NCBI RefSeq assembly: GCF_002209485.1
Contig: NZ_NJIX01000001.1
Location: 744,001-808,000 of the forward strand
Source: Achromobacter sp. HZ34
GTDB lineage: Bacteria > Pseudomonadota > Gammaproteobacteria > Burkholderiales > Burkholderiaceae_B
DNA length: 64,000 nucleotides
Reading direction: 5' to 3'
Below, piece by piece: positions 52,477 through 60,030 of the stretch. The notes under the pieces were generated by a model. It was not told the origin of the DNA. It did not search any database and saw nothing but the letters and a program-made list of their open reading frames with translations. Positions within the stretch are counted from its first letter, which is position 1, and every line of letters starts with the position of its first letter. Position numbers and translations under genes: made by a program.

Positions 52477-54150
52477 ATGTTCCAACAGATCTACGACCCC
52501 GTCGGCGGGTCGCTATTCCTATCGTCGCTGTGCGCCGCCCTGCCCCTGCTGGCCATGTTCATCATGCTCGGCTGGCTGCGCGTCGCGCCCCACCTGGCCG
52601 CCCTGGTGTCCCTGGTGGTGTGCATCCTGGTCGCCGTCCTGGCCTATCGCATGCCCGTGGGCGCGACCTTGAACTCGGGCGTCTACGGCGCCGCCTTCAG
52701 CGTGCTGACGGTGTTGTGGATCATCGTCAACGCCATCTGGCTCTATAACCTGACCGTGAAGTCCGGCCACTTCGCCATCCTGAAGGACAGCTTCGCGATG
52801 ATCAGCCCGGATCCCCGCATCCAGGCCATCCTCATCGCCTATAACTTCGGCGCCCTGATGGAAGCGCTGGCCGGCGCCGGCACGCCCATCGCGATCTCCG
52901 GCGCCATGCTGCTGGCGATCGGCATCCGCCCGATCAAGGCGGCCGTGCTGGCCCTGGTGGCCAATACCGCGCCCGTGGCTTTCGGCGCCCTGGCCGTGCC
53001 CATCACCACGCTGGCGCAAGTCACCAACATCCCCTTCGACCATCTGGGCGCCATCGTCGGCCATCAGACGCCCTTGATCGCCGCCTTCGTGCCGCTGATC
53101 CTGGTCGGCCTGATGGACGGCAAGCGCGGACTGGCGCAAGTGTGGCCCGCCGCCATCGTCTCCGGCGTCGGCTTTGGCCTGAGCCAATGGGCCAGCGCCA
53201 CTTTCATCTCCGTGGCCCTGGCCGACGTCATCGGCGCGCTGGGATCGGCCGCCGCCCTGATCGTGTTCCTCAAGGTCTGGCGTTGCCCGCGTCCCGATTC
53301 CATCGACGGCATGGAGCCCACGGCTTACGGCAGCGGCGCGCAAGGCAACTTGTCCATGGCCCAGCCCCATAGCGTCGGCGCCTGGCTGCCGCCCGGCACG
53401 CCGCTGCGCCCCACCACCGGCGCGATGCTGCAAGCGTATCTGCCCTATATGCTGATCATCGCCATCTTCGCGCTGGCGCAGATGCAGGTGGTCAAGCAGT
53501 GGCTGGCCGTGGGCACCGTCAGCTTCCCCTGGCCCGGCCTGAGCATCACCAATGCGGCCGGCGCCAAGGTGGGCACGTCCTTTACCCTGAACAGTCTGTC
53601 GGCCACGGGTTCGCTGCTGCTGCTTTCCGGCATCCTGTCCGCCCTGCTGCTGCGCGTGAGCGCCAAGACTGCCATCGTTACCTATGGCGAGACCATTCGG
53701 CAGTTGCGCTGGGCCATTCCCACCGTGCTGTGCGTGCTGGCCATCGCCTTCATCATGAACTACTCGGGCCAGACAGTGACCCTGGGCGTGTGGCTGGCGC
53801 AGACCGGGCCCGCCTTCGCGTTCCTGTCGCCGGTGATAGGCTGGATAGGCGTGGCCGTGACCGGCTCGGACAACTCGGCCAATGCCCTGTTCGGCGCGCT
53901 GCAGGTAGCGGCAGCAAACGCTACGGGCCTGAATCCCGCCCTGCTCGCGGCGGCCAATGCGTCGGGTGGCGTGCTGGGCAAGATGATCTCCCCGCAAAGC
54001 CTCGCGGTCGGCGCGGCGGCGGTCGGTATCATAGGGCAGGAAGGCCTGATCTTCCGCAAGGTGATTGGCTGGAGCGTGCTGCTGCTGGCCGTGTTGTCCT
54101 TGCTCGTCTATCTGCAGACCGGCCCGCTGGCATGGATGCTGCCGCATTGA
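52477..54150 (+). CDS. lldP: L-lactate permease (LldP/GlcA family)
   Basis: A 557-residue inner-membrane protein with about 13 hydrophobic segments, full length for lactate/glycolate permeases. Typical segments: LYNLTVKSGHFAILKDSFAM, YNFGALMEALAGAGTPIAIS, VANTAPVAFGALAVPITTLA, and GVAVTGSDNSANALFGALQV. The family imports lactate or glycolate with protons. The usual lld or glc enzyme genes do not adjoin it; the neighbours are NIPSNAP and SDR genes, so the substrate may be a related hydroxy acid, which an SDR could oxidise. Confidence 0.92.
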   Translation: MFQQIYDPVGGSLFLSSLCAALPLLAMFIMLGWLRVAPHLAALVSLVVCILVAVLAYRMPVGATLNSGVYGAAFSVLTVLWIIVNAIWLYNLTVKSGHFAILKDSFAMISPDPRIQAILIAYNFGALMEALAGAGTPIAISGAMLLAIGIRPIKAAVLALVANTAPVAFGALAVPITTLAQVTNIPFDHLGAIVGHQTPLIAAFVPLILVGLMDGKRGLAQVWPAAIVSGVGFGLSQWASATFISVALADVIGALGSAAALIVFLKVWRCPRPDSIDGMEPTAYGSGAQGNLSMAQPHSVGAWLPPGTPLRPTTGAMLQAYLPYMLIIAIFALAQMQVVKQWLAVGTVSFPWPGLSITNAAGAKVGTSFTLNSLSATGSLLLLSGILSALLLRVSAKTAIVTYGETIRQLRWAIPTVLCVLAIAFIMNYSGQTVTLGVWLAQTGPAFAFLSPVIGWIGVAVTGSDNSANALFGALQVAAANATGLNPALLAAANASGGVLGKMISPQSLAVGAAAVGIIGQEGLIFRKVIGWSVLLLAVLSLLVYLQTGPLAWMLPH

Positions 54151-54216
54151 AGTGCGCTACATGACGCACCACCTACTGCCCTTTGTATTTGTCATACCAA
54201 GTTGATGGAGTCCCTG

Positions 54217-55035
54217 ATGACCAACTACCCCCAGCTATTCAGCCTGCAAGGCAAGATCGCCGTCGTCCTGGGCGCGGCCTCGGGCATCGGCCAGGCCTCG
54301 GCCCATGCGCTGGGCGCCCTGGGTGCGCACGTGCTGTGCGCCGATCGCGACGGTGCCGGCGCACGCGCCACGGCGCAACAGATCCAGGAGAACAGCGAGG
54401 GCGGCGCGGCCAGCTGGCTGGAAACCGATGCGGCCAGCGGCGCCGCCATCGCGGCCCTGGCCGACAAGGCCCTGGCCGACCATGGCCGGGTCGACATCGC
54501 GGTAGCCACGCCCGCGCTGAACATCCGCAAGCTCATCGTCGACTACACCGAGGACGAGTTCGACCAGGTGGTCAACCTGAACCTCAAGGGCGCTTTCCAT
54601 TTCATGCGCAGCTTCGGCCGGCCCATGATGAAACAAGGCTCGGGCAGCCTGATCCTGTGTTCCTCCATGCGTGCCGTCACCATCGAGCCGGGACTGGGCA
54701 TCTATGCCGCCACCAAGGCCGGCATCGCGCAGATGGTCAAGGCCTTCGCGGCCGAGGTGGGCGGCTACGGCGTGCGCGTCAATGCGGTGATGCCCAGCAT
54801 CATCGAAACGCGCCTGACCGCGCCCTTGAAGGAAAAGCAGGACATCTACAAAACCTATGCCGGCCATACGGTGCTGAACCGTTGGGGCCAGCCGTCGGAA
54901 GTGGGCTCCGCGGTGGCCTTCCTGGCGTCGGACGCCGCCAGCTACATCTCCGGCAGCAGCCTGGCCGTGGACGCCGGCTGGACCGCCATCGACGGCCCGC
55001 CCACCGGGCTGACGCAGACGCGGCCGTCGGAGTAA
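54217..55035 (+). CDS. SDR-family oxidoreductase
   Basis: A 272-residue short-chain dehydrogenase. The cofactor motif GAASGIGQ (19-26) is intact, with ADRDGA (42-47) favouring NAD. Catalytic Ser149/150, Tyr163 and Lys167 are in ILCSSMRAVTIEPGLGIYAA, then TKAGIAQ. The motif that is normally NNAG reads ATPA (97-100) here, a notable substitution. ATG 54217 has GGAG six bases upstream; ATG 54205 is less well placed. It follows the permease gene by 66 bp and may oxidise or reduce the imported hydroxy acid. Confidence 0.88.
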   Translation: MTNYPQLFSLQGKIAVVLGAASGIGQASAHALGALGAHVLCADRDGAGARATAQQIQENSEGGAASWLETDAASGAAIAALADKALADHGRVDIAVATPALNIRKLIVDYTEDEFDQVVNLNLKGAFHFMRSFGRPMMKQGSGSLILCSSMRAVTIEPGLGIYAATKAGIAQMVKAFAAEVGGYGVRVNAVMPSIIETRLTAPLKEKQDIYKTYAGHTVLNRWGQPSEVGSAVAFLASDAASYISGSSLAVDAGWTAIDGPPTGLTQTRPSE

Positions 55036-55042
55036 AGGCGGT

Positions 55043-55570
55043 TCAAGGCACGTCCGGCCGTGGGTCGGCCACGAAGCCGTCGACGTTGGGCATGCGGACC
55101 TTCAGCAAGGTCCGCGCGTCGGCGGCTTGGCCCTCCGGCCACAGGCCATTGAGCGACAGTACATAGGCCGTGACGGCGTAGACCTCGTCGTCGCTCAGTG
55201 TTTGCGGCGCGGTCAGCGGCATGGCGCGGCGGATGTAGTCGAACAGCGTCGTCGCATAAGGCCAGTAGCTGCCTACCGTGCGTATCGGTTTCTTGTCCTT
55301 GAGCGTGCCGAAGCCGCCAGCCAGGCGATCACCGATGCCGCCTTCGCCCTTGGCGCCATGGCAGGCCACGCATTGCGCCGCATAGAGCTGCTGGCCCTGC
55401 GCAAGGGTGCCGCTGCCGGGCGGCAGGTTCTTGCCATCCGGCGCCACATCGATATTCCAACCGGATATCTGCGCGGGCGTGACTGGCGTGCCCAGGCCAT
55501 AGGGGGCGGCCTGCGCCTGCGCGCAGACCGCTGCTGCAAGCAACATGAAGGCACTCTTAGAGGCGCGCAT
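55043..55570 (-). CDS. Class I cytochrome c, partner of the sulfite dehydrogenase
   Basis: A 175-residue exported cytochrome. Signal peptide of about 21 residues, one heme site CVACH (67-71) and a likely axial Met in RRAMPLTAP about 45 residues later. Its start overlaps the end of the upstream molybdoenzyme gene by 14 bp, so they are coupled. It should take electrons from the periplasmic sulfite dehydrogenase and pass them to the respiratory chain. SoxD proteins are larger and diheme, so this is a SorB/SoxD-like monoheme version. Confidence 0.88.
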   Translation of the reverse strand: MRASKSAFMLLAAAVCAQAQAAPYGLGTPVTPAQISGWNIDVAPDGKNLPPGSGTLAQGQQLYAAQCVACHGAKGEGGIGDRLAGGFGTLKDKKPIRTVGSYWPYATTLFDYIRRAMPLTAPQTLSDDEVYAVTAYVLSLNGLWPEGQAADARTLLKVRMPNVDGFVADPRPDVP

Positions 55571-56795
55571 TGGTCACCTCGCCGCTGGCCGCCACGCGCC
55601 ACGGGGTGATGGCGTTGTTGTGATAGCCGGAATTCAGGCCCCGCACGTCCACCAGTGCCTCCAGCGTCGGTTGCACATAGCCCGTCTCGTCGATGGCGCG
55701 GCTCTGGATGACCACCGGCGCGCCCTCCCAGCGCCAGGCGAAATTGAAGCGCGTGACGGCCTTGCTCAAGACGGGTTCCTGCAGCCGGGCTGCCTGCCAC
55801 GTCTTGCCTTCGTCGACGGATACCTCCACCCGCTGGATCCTGCCCCGCCCGCTCCACGCGATGCCACGGATCTCATGGAAACCGGGACCCGGCAGACGCT
55901 GGCCACCCGAAGGCGCGGTGATGATGGACTTGGCTTCCATGTGGAAGGTGAACTTGCGCGCGGTTCCGTCGGGCATCAGGTCCGTGTATTTCGCCGTTTC
56001 CTCGCGGGAGTAGACGGGCTCCGCGACGACATGCAGCCGGCGTAGCCACTTCACGCTCATATTGCCTTCGAAGCCCGGCAGCAGCAGGCGCAAGGGATAG
56101 CCTTGCTCCGGCCGCAACCGTTCGCCGTTCTGGCTGTACACCAGCAAGGCGTCGTCCAGGCATTTTTCGATGGGTATGCTGCGTGTCATCCCCGCCGCGT
56201 CCGCGCCTTCCGCGATCACCCAGTGGGCGTCAGGCCGCAAACCGACCTCTTCCAGCACCGTGCGCAACGGCACGCCCGTCCATTCCGCACAGCTGATCAA
56301 GCCATTGGCGTCCGCCGCCGTCTTCCCGTAGACGTCGAAACCAGGATTGCCGGAACATTCCAGGAAGTGGATGCGCGACACCGAGGGGAAGCGGCGCAGA
56401 TCTTCAACGGAGAACAACAGTTCCTTCTGCACCAGGCCGTGCACCAGCAAGCGGTGCTGCGCGGGATCGATGTCCGGGACACCGCCATGGTGCCGTTCGT
56501 AGAACAGGCCGTTGGGCGTGATGATGCCGTCCAATTCGGCGATGGGTGTGCGCGAGGACGAAGAGATGTATTGCTTGTCGGTCGCACGGACACCGCGCAC
56601 CACGTTCTTCTCGAAGGCCGATGGCTTGCCGTAGCGTTGGCCGCCGACCGGCGCGCCCGGCGTCTTGCTCCAGGGCGGCACGGGGAGTGGCGTGTCCGCC
56701 AGCGCGGTGGCTTGCGCGGACGCGGAGGCCGGCACCGCGGCGGCGGACGCTGCCAGCGCGGCGGCCTTCTCCAGGAATTTTCTGCGTGAGCTCAA
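55557..56795 (-). CDS. SoxC/SorA-type molybdenum sulfite dehydrogenase, catalytic subunit
   Basis: A 412-residue molybdopterin enzyme with a Tat signal (MSSRRKFLEKAAALAASAAA, RR at 4-5). The oxidoreductase Mo-domain includes RIHFLECSGNPGFD, whose Cys is the molybdenum ligand, then GAWTG-like AEWTGVPLRTVLEEVGL and GYPLRLLLPGFEGNMSVKWL; the C-terminal dimerisation domain ends LNSGYHNNAITPWRV. Periplasmic oxidation of sulfite to sulfate, with electrons to the cytochrome c encoded next. A sulfonate-type ABC importer is encoded divergently. Other sox genes (XYZAB) are absent here. Confidence 0.88.
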   Translation of the reverse strand: MSSRRKFLEKAAALAASAAAVPASASAQATALADTPLPVPPWSKTPGAPVGGQRYGKPSAFEKNVVRGVRATDKQYISSSSRTPIAELDGIITPNGLFYERHHGGVPDIDPAQHRLLVHGLVQKELLFSVEDLRRFPSVSRIHFLECSGNPGFDVYGKTAADANGLISCAEWTGVPLRTVLEEVGLRPDAHWVIAEGADAAGMTRSIPIEKCLDDALLVYSQNGERLRPEQGYPLRLLLPGFEGNMSVKWLRRLHVVAEPVYSREETAKYTDLMPDGTARKFTFHMEAKSIITAPSGGQRLPGPGFHEIRGIAWSGRGRIQRVEVSVDEGKTWQAARLQEPVLSKAVTRFNFAWRWEGAPVVIQSRAIDETGYVQPTLEALVDVRGLNSGYHNNAITPWRVAASGEVTNARL

Positions 56796-56902
56796 GGTTC
56801 ATGATCCGAATGGGAAACCCGTGGATGCTATCGATACCGCCAGCGGGCCGGAACGATGGTCTGGCGATATGGATATGACGGCACGCCCGGTTGCGGCTTT
56901 GA

Positions 56903-57045
56903 GCAGGGTTCTTCAGAAAAAAAGAAAAGGGGGTTTTTTAAAAAAACCCTTTTAAAAATCTTTGTCCGATTCCTTGGCAGGGTTCTTTAGAACAAAGGAA
57001 AGGGGTTTTTTAGAGAACCCTTTGAGAATCTTTGTCCGATCCATT
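56903..57045. repeat. Two tandem ~70-bp repeats in an intergenic region
   Basis: GCAGGGTTCTT begins copies at 56903 and 56977 (period 74 bp). Both continue with A-rich sequence, a GGGG(G)TTTTTT...CCCTTT hairpin and AATCTTTGTCCGATYC. In the first copy AAAAGGGGGTTTTTT pairs with AAAAAAACCCTTTT. AT-richer than the surroundings. The rest of this 390-bp gap between the sulfite dehydrogenase and sulfonate-importer genes (56796-57185) shows no gene that I can support. Confidence 0.8.
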
Positions 57046-57185
57046 TCTTGGGAAAGGCCGCGCGCCGCAGGCGCGGTATGCCATATCGATATGAAAAATC
57101 GGCTGTTAAGAACGGGGGGCAATGGGCTGACAATCGTCGTTCGAACGGCGACGTCCACGCCGTGCATCCCTGGAACAAGAAAGAA

Positions 57186-58235
57186 ATGCACCTGCCCGAC
57201 TCACCGATCCGCCTGGCCTCGCGCTACGCGCGGCGCCTGCTGCTGCCCTTGCTGTCTTTGCTGTTCACCGCCACCGCCGCCCAGGCCGCGCAAAACACCA
57301 CGCCCCTTCCCGACACGGTGCCGCCGGGCACCGTGTTGCGCATCGGCGATCCCAAGACCCAGCGTGCGCTGGAGCTGTCCGGCGAGTTGCAGAAGCTGCC
57401 CTTCAAGATCGAATGGGCCAATATCAGCGGCGGCCCGCGCACGATAGAAGCGTTCCGCGCCAATGCACTGGACCTGGGTTCGGTGGCCGACATTCCGCCC
57501 ATCCATGCGACGTGGACGGGCCTGCCGGTGAGCATCGTGGCGGCGTCATTTCGCAAGGATCCCATCGACCATCCCATCTACAAACTGGGTATCGCACCCG
57601 GCGCGAAGATAGACAGCATCAACGATCTGAAGGGTAAGAAGATCGCCTACAGTCCGGGCCAGGCGCAAGGCGCACTGGTGCTGCGCATCCTGCAGAAAGC
57701 CGGCCTGACGCAGAAGGACGTGACGCTGGTGGAGATGCCCAGCACCGGTGATGTCTACGTCAGCGCCCTGGCCAGCAAGCTGGTCGACGCCGCCCCCATC
57801 GCCGAAGCCAACCAGCCGCGCTATATCGCCAACTACGGTCATAACGGCGCCAAGGTGATTTCGCATGGGCTGCGTGACGACCCCTGGTACATCTATGGAC
57901 TGCAGTCGGTGCTGGAGAATCCGGCCAAGGCCGCGGCGGTGCGCGAGTACGTCAAGGCCTGGGCGCGTGCCACGCAGTGGATCTACGATCATCCGGATCA
58001 GTGGGTGCAAGGTTTCTACGTCGAGCACGAAGGGTTGAAGGCCGATGCCGGCCGCTACCTGATCCAATCCGCCGGCGAGCCGGATATTCCCGCGGACTGG
58101 AATGCCGTGATCGAGCGGCAGCAGGCCACCATCGATCTGCTGGCCAAGGAAACCAGCAAGCCGCGCCTGAATGCCGCCGATCTTTTCGACCGACGCTATG
58201 AGTTCGTTGCCGCCAAGGCGCTGGAGAAACCTTGA
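57186..58235 (+). CDS. Aliphatic sulfonate-type ABC transporter substrate-binding protein
   Basis: A 349-residue periplasmic receptor of the SsuA/NrtA family. Signal peptide (LASRYARRLLLPLLSLLFTA, cleavage likely after AAQA), then VLRIGDPKTQRALELSGELQ, FKIEWANISGGPRTIEAFRA and GSVADIPPIHATWTGLPVSI, typical of sulfonate and taurine receptors. ATG 57186 begins the signal peptide; the frame extends upstream to 57048 without cause. Three-gene importer operon with overlapping genes. No desulfonating monooxygenase (SsuD) or reductase (SsuE) is in the window, so the sulfonate would be processed elsewhere. Confidence 0.88.
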   Translation: MHLPDSPIRLASRYARRLLLPLLSLLFTATAAQAAQNTTPLPDTVPPGTVLRIGDPKTQRALELSGELQKLPFKIEWANISGGPRTIEAFRANALDLGSVADIPPIHATWTGLPVSIVAASFRKDPIDHPIYKLGIAPGAKIDSINDLKGKKIAYSPGQAQGALVLRILQKAGLTQKDVTLVEMPSTGDVYVSALASKLVDAAPIAEANQPRYIANYGHNGAKVISHGLRDDPWYIYGLQSVLENPAKAAAVREYVKAWARATQWIYDHPDQWVQGFYVEHEGLKADAGRYLIQSAGEPDIPADWNAVIERQQATIDLLAKETSKPRLNAADLFDRRYEFVAAKALEKP

Positions 58236-59203
58236 TGAGCCAGAACGCATCTACCCTGGGCGCACTGCGGCGTTTGTCGGGACGTGGCCCCGCTGGCAGC
58301 GCTTCCGGCCGGCCTCGGCCCCTGCAGCCGGTTGAGGCCGCGCCGGTATCGGCGACCGCTTCGGCAGCCACCATCACCGCCGCGGCGCCGGTTGCGGCAA
58401 GCGCGCGCAGCGCTGCGATACGCCGCCGTCCACGGCTGGGACCGGGCCGTCCGATCCGCTACGGCGCCGCGTTGGGCCCCATCGTGCTGCTGTTGATCTG
58501 GACGATAGGATCCTGGACCGGCTTCATCGACAGCCGCACGCTGTCGCCCCCGTGGGTGGCCGTCAGCACGGCCGCCGACCTGATCGGCTCCGGCCGCCTG
58601 TGGACCAACTTCGAGACTTCCCTGTGGCGCGCGCTGCAAGGCTTGTTCTGGGGCGTGGTCGCAGGCGGCGTCCTGGGCGTGGTGTCCGGCCTGAGCCGCA
58701 TCGGCGAGTACCTGCTGGATGGCCCCGTGCAGATCAAGCGGTCCATCCCCAGCCTGGCGCTGGTGCCCCTGCTGATGCTGTGGCTGGGCATAGGCGAAGG
58801 CATGAAAGTCACCGCCATCGCCCTGATCGTCTTCGTCCCCATCTACATCCAGACCCACGACAGCCTGCGCGCCATCGACAGCCGCTATCTGGAACTGTCG
58901 GAAACCCTGGGCGTGGGCCGTTGGGAATTCATCCGCCATGTCGTGCTGCCCGGCGCCCTGCCCGGCTTCCTGCTGGGCCTGCGTTTCGCCGTCACGTACT
59001 CGTGGCTGGCGCTGGTGGTGGTCGAACAGGTGAACTCCACCAGCGGCATCGGCTACATGATCGAGCTGGCGCGGACCTATGGACAGACGGAAGTGATCAT
59101 CGTCGGCCTGGCGCTTTATGCGCTGCTGGGCCTGAGCTCCGACGCCCTGGTGCGTCTACTGCAACGCAAGGTACTCAAATGGCGCAAAACCCTGGCGGAT
59201 TGA
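58235..59203 (+). CDS. Aliphatic sulfonate-type ABC transporter permease (SsuC-like)
   Basis: A 322-residue inner-membrane permease; ATG 58235 overlaps the receptor stop codon (TGATG). The permease domain with six helices runs from about 75 (GAALGPIVLLLIWTIGSWTG) to the end, with the coupling helix region ELSETLGVGRWEFIRHVVLP. The first 70 residues are an Ala/Arg/Pro-rich low-complexity leader (ATASAATITAAAPVAASARS) that SsuC proteins normally lack. Confidence 0.88.
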   Translation: MSQNASTLGALRRLSGRGPAGSASGRPRPLQPVEAAPVSATASAATITAAAPVAASARSAAIRRRPRLGPGRPIRYGAALGPIVLLLIWTIGSWTGFIDSRTLSPPWVAVSTAADLIGSGRLWTNFETSLWRALQGLFWGVVAGGVLGVVSGLSRIGEYLLDGPVQIKRSIPSLALVPLLMLWLGIGEGMKVTAIALIVFVPIYIQTHDSLRAIDSRYLELSETLGVGRWEFIRHVVLPGALPGFLLGLRFAVTYSWLALVVVEQVNSTSGIGYMIELARTYGQTEVIIVGLALYALLGLSSDALVRLLQRKVLKWRKTLAD

Positions 59204-59928
59204 ACGGAAAGGACAGTGTGGTGCGCGTGAGTGCGCTGCATCGGGCCTTCGGCTCGCGCACGATATTGGATGGTATCGACCTGGACATCCGGCGTGGTGA
59301 ATTCGTGGCGCTGCTGGGCCGTAGCGGTTCGGGTAAAAGCACGTTCCTGCGCGCATTGGCGAACCTGGACCACGAGGTCCGGGGCGACGGTGAACTGAGC
59401 GTGCCGGAGCGCCTGTCGGTGGTCTTCCAGGATGCACGGCTGCTGCCGTGGAAACGCCTGCTGGATAACGTCGCGTATGGCCTGCGCGGTTCGGATCCGC
59501 GTGGACGGGCCTGCGCGGCGCTGGCCGAGGTAGGACTGGCCGGACGCGAAGGCGCATGGCCGGCGGAATTGTCCGGTGGGGAACAGCAACGGGTTGCATT
59601 GGCGCGGGCGCTGGTGCGGGAACCGGAGCTGCTATTGGCCGATGAGCCCTTCGGTGCGCTGGACGCGCTGACCCGATTGCGCATGCACGCCCTGCTGCGG
59701 CGCTTGTGCGAGGCCCACCAGCCCGCTGTCTTGCTGGTCACGCATGACGTGGACGAGGCCATCCATCTGGCTCAACGCATCATCGTGCTGGACCAGGGCA
59801 GGCTCAGCGTGGACGTCCAGGTGGATCTGCCCACCGAAGGCGCTGCGCGCGAGGCGCGCGTGGTGGAACTGCGCAACCATCTGTTGGCGAGCCTGGGCGT
59901 CTCGGCGGAAGAAGCGCTGGCGGCGTAG
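59179..59928 (+). CDS. Aliphatic sulfonate-type ABC transporter ATP-binding protein (SsuB-like)
   Basis: A 249-residue ATPase: Walker A GRSGSGKS, Q-loop VFQDARLLPW (typical of nitrate/sulfonate/taurine importers), signature LSGGEQQRVALA, Walker B LLLADEPFGALD and the H-loop VTHDVDEA. ATG 59179 overlaps the permease gene by 25 bp with AAGG upstream. Last gene of the importer operon; it converges on ligD across 102 bp. Confidence 0.93.
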   Translation: MAQNPGGLNGKDSVVRVSALHRAFGSRTILDGIDLDIRRGEFVALLGRSGSGKSTFLRALANLDHEVRGDGELSVPERLSVVFQDARLLPWKRLLDNVAYGLRGSDPRGRACAALAEVGLAGREGAWPAELSGGEQQRVALARALVREPELLLADEPFGALDALTRLRMHALLRRLCEAHQPAVLLVTHDVDEAIHLAQRIIVLDQGRLSVDVQVDLPTEGAAREARVVELRNHLLASLGVSAEEALAA

Positions 59929-60030
59929 GCGACGCCTGGACGGCCATCGAGCATTGCGGTCCGCCAGCCGCGCGGCCGGATGCCGATGCCGAACGCATAT
60001 CGTCCGGGTGCGCACGAGCCTGGAAGGACC

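Noticed and set aside
52519-54147. Long open frame on the minus strand opposite the lactate permease gene
   Set aside because: Composition is Gln/His/Gly/Asp-rich and low in hydrophobic residues; the plus strand encodes a clear permease.
56903-57045. Riboswitch or leader upstream of the sulfonate importer
   Set aside because: The region is a tandem duplication of a hairpin unit and matches no riboswitch architecture that I can recognise.
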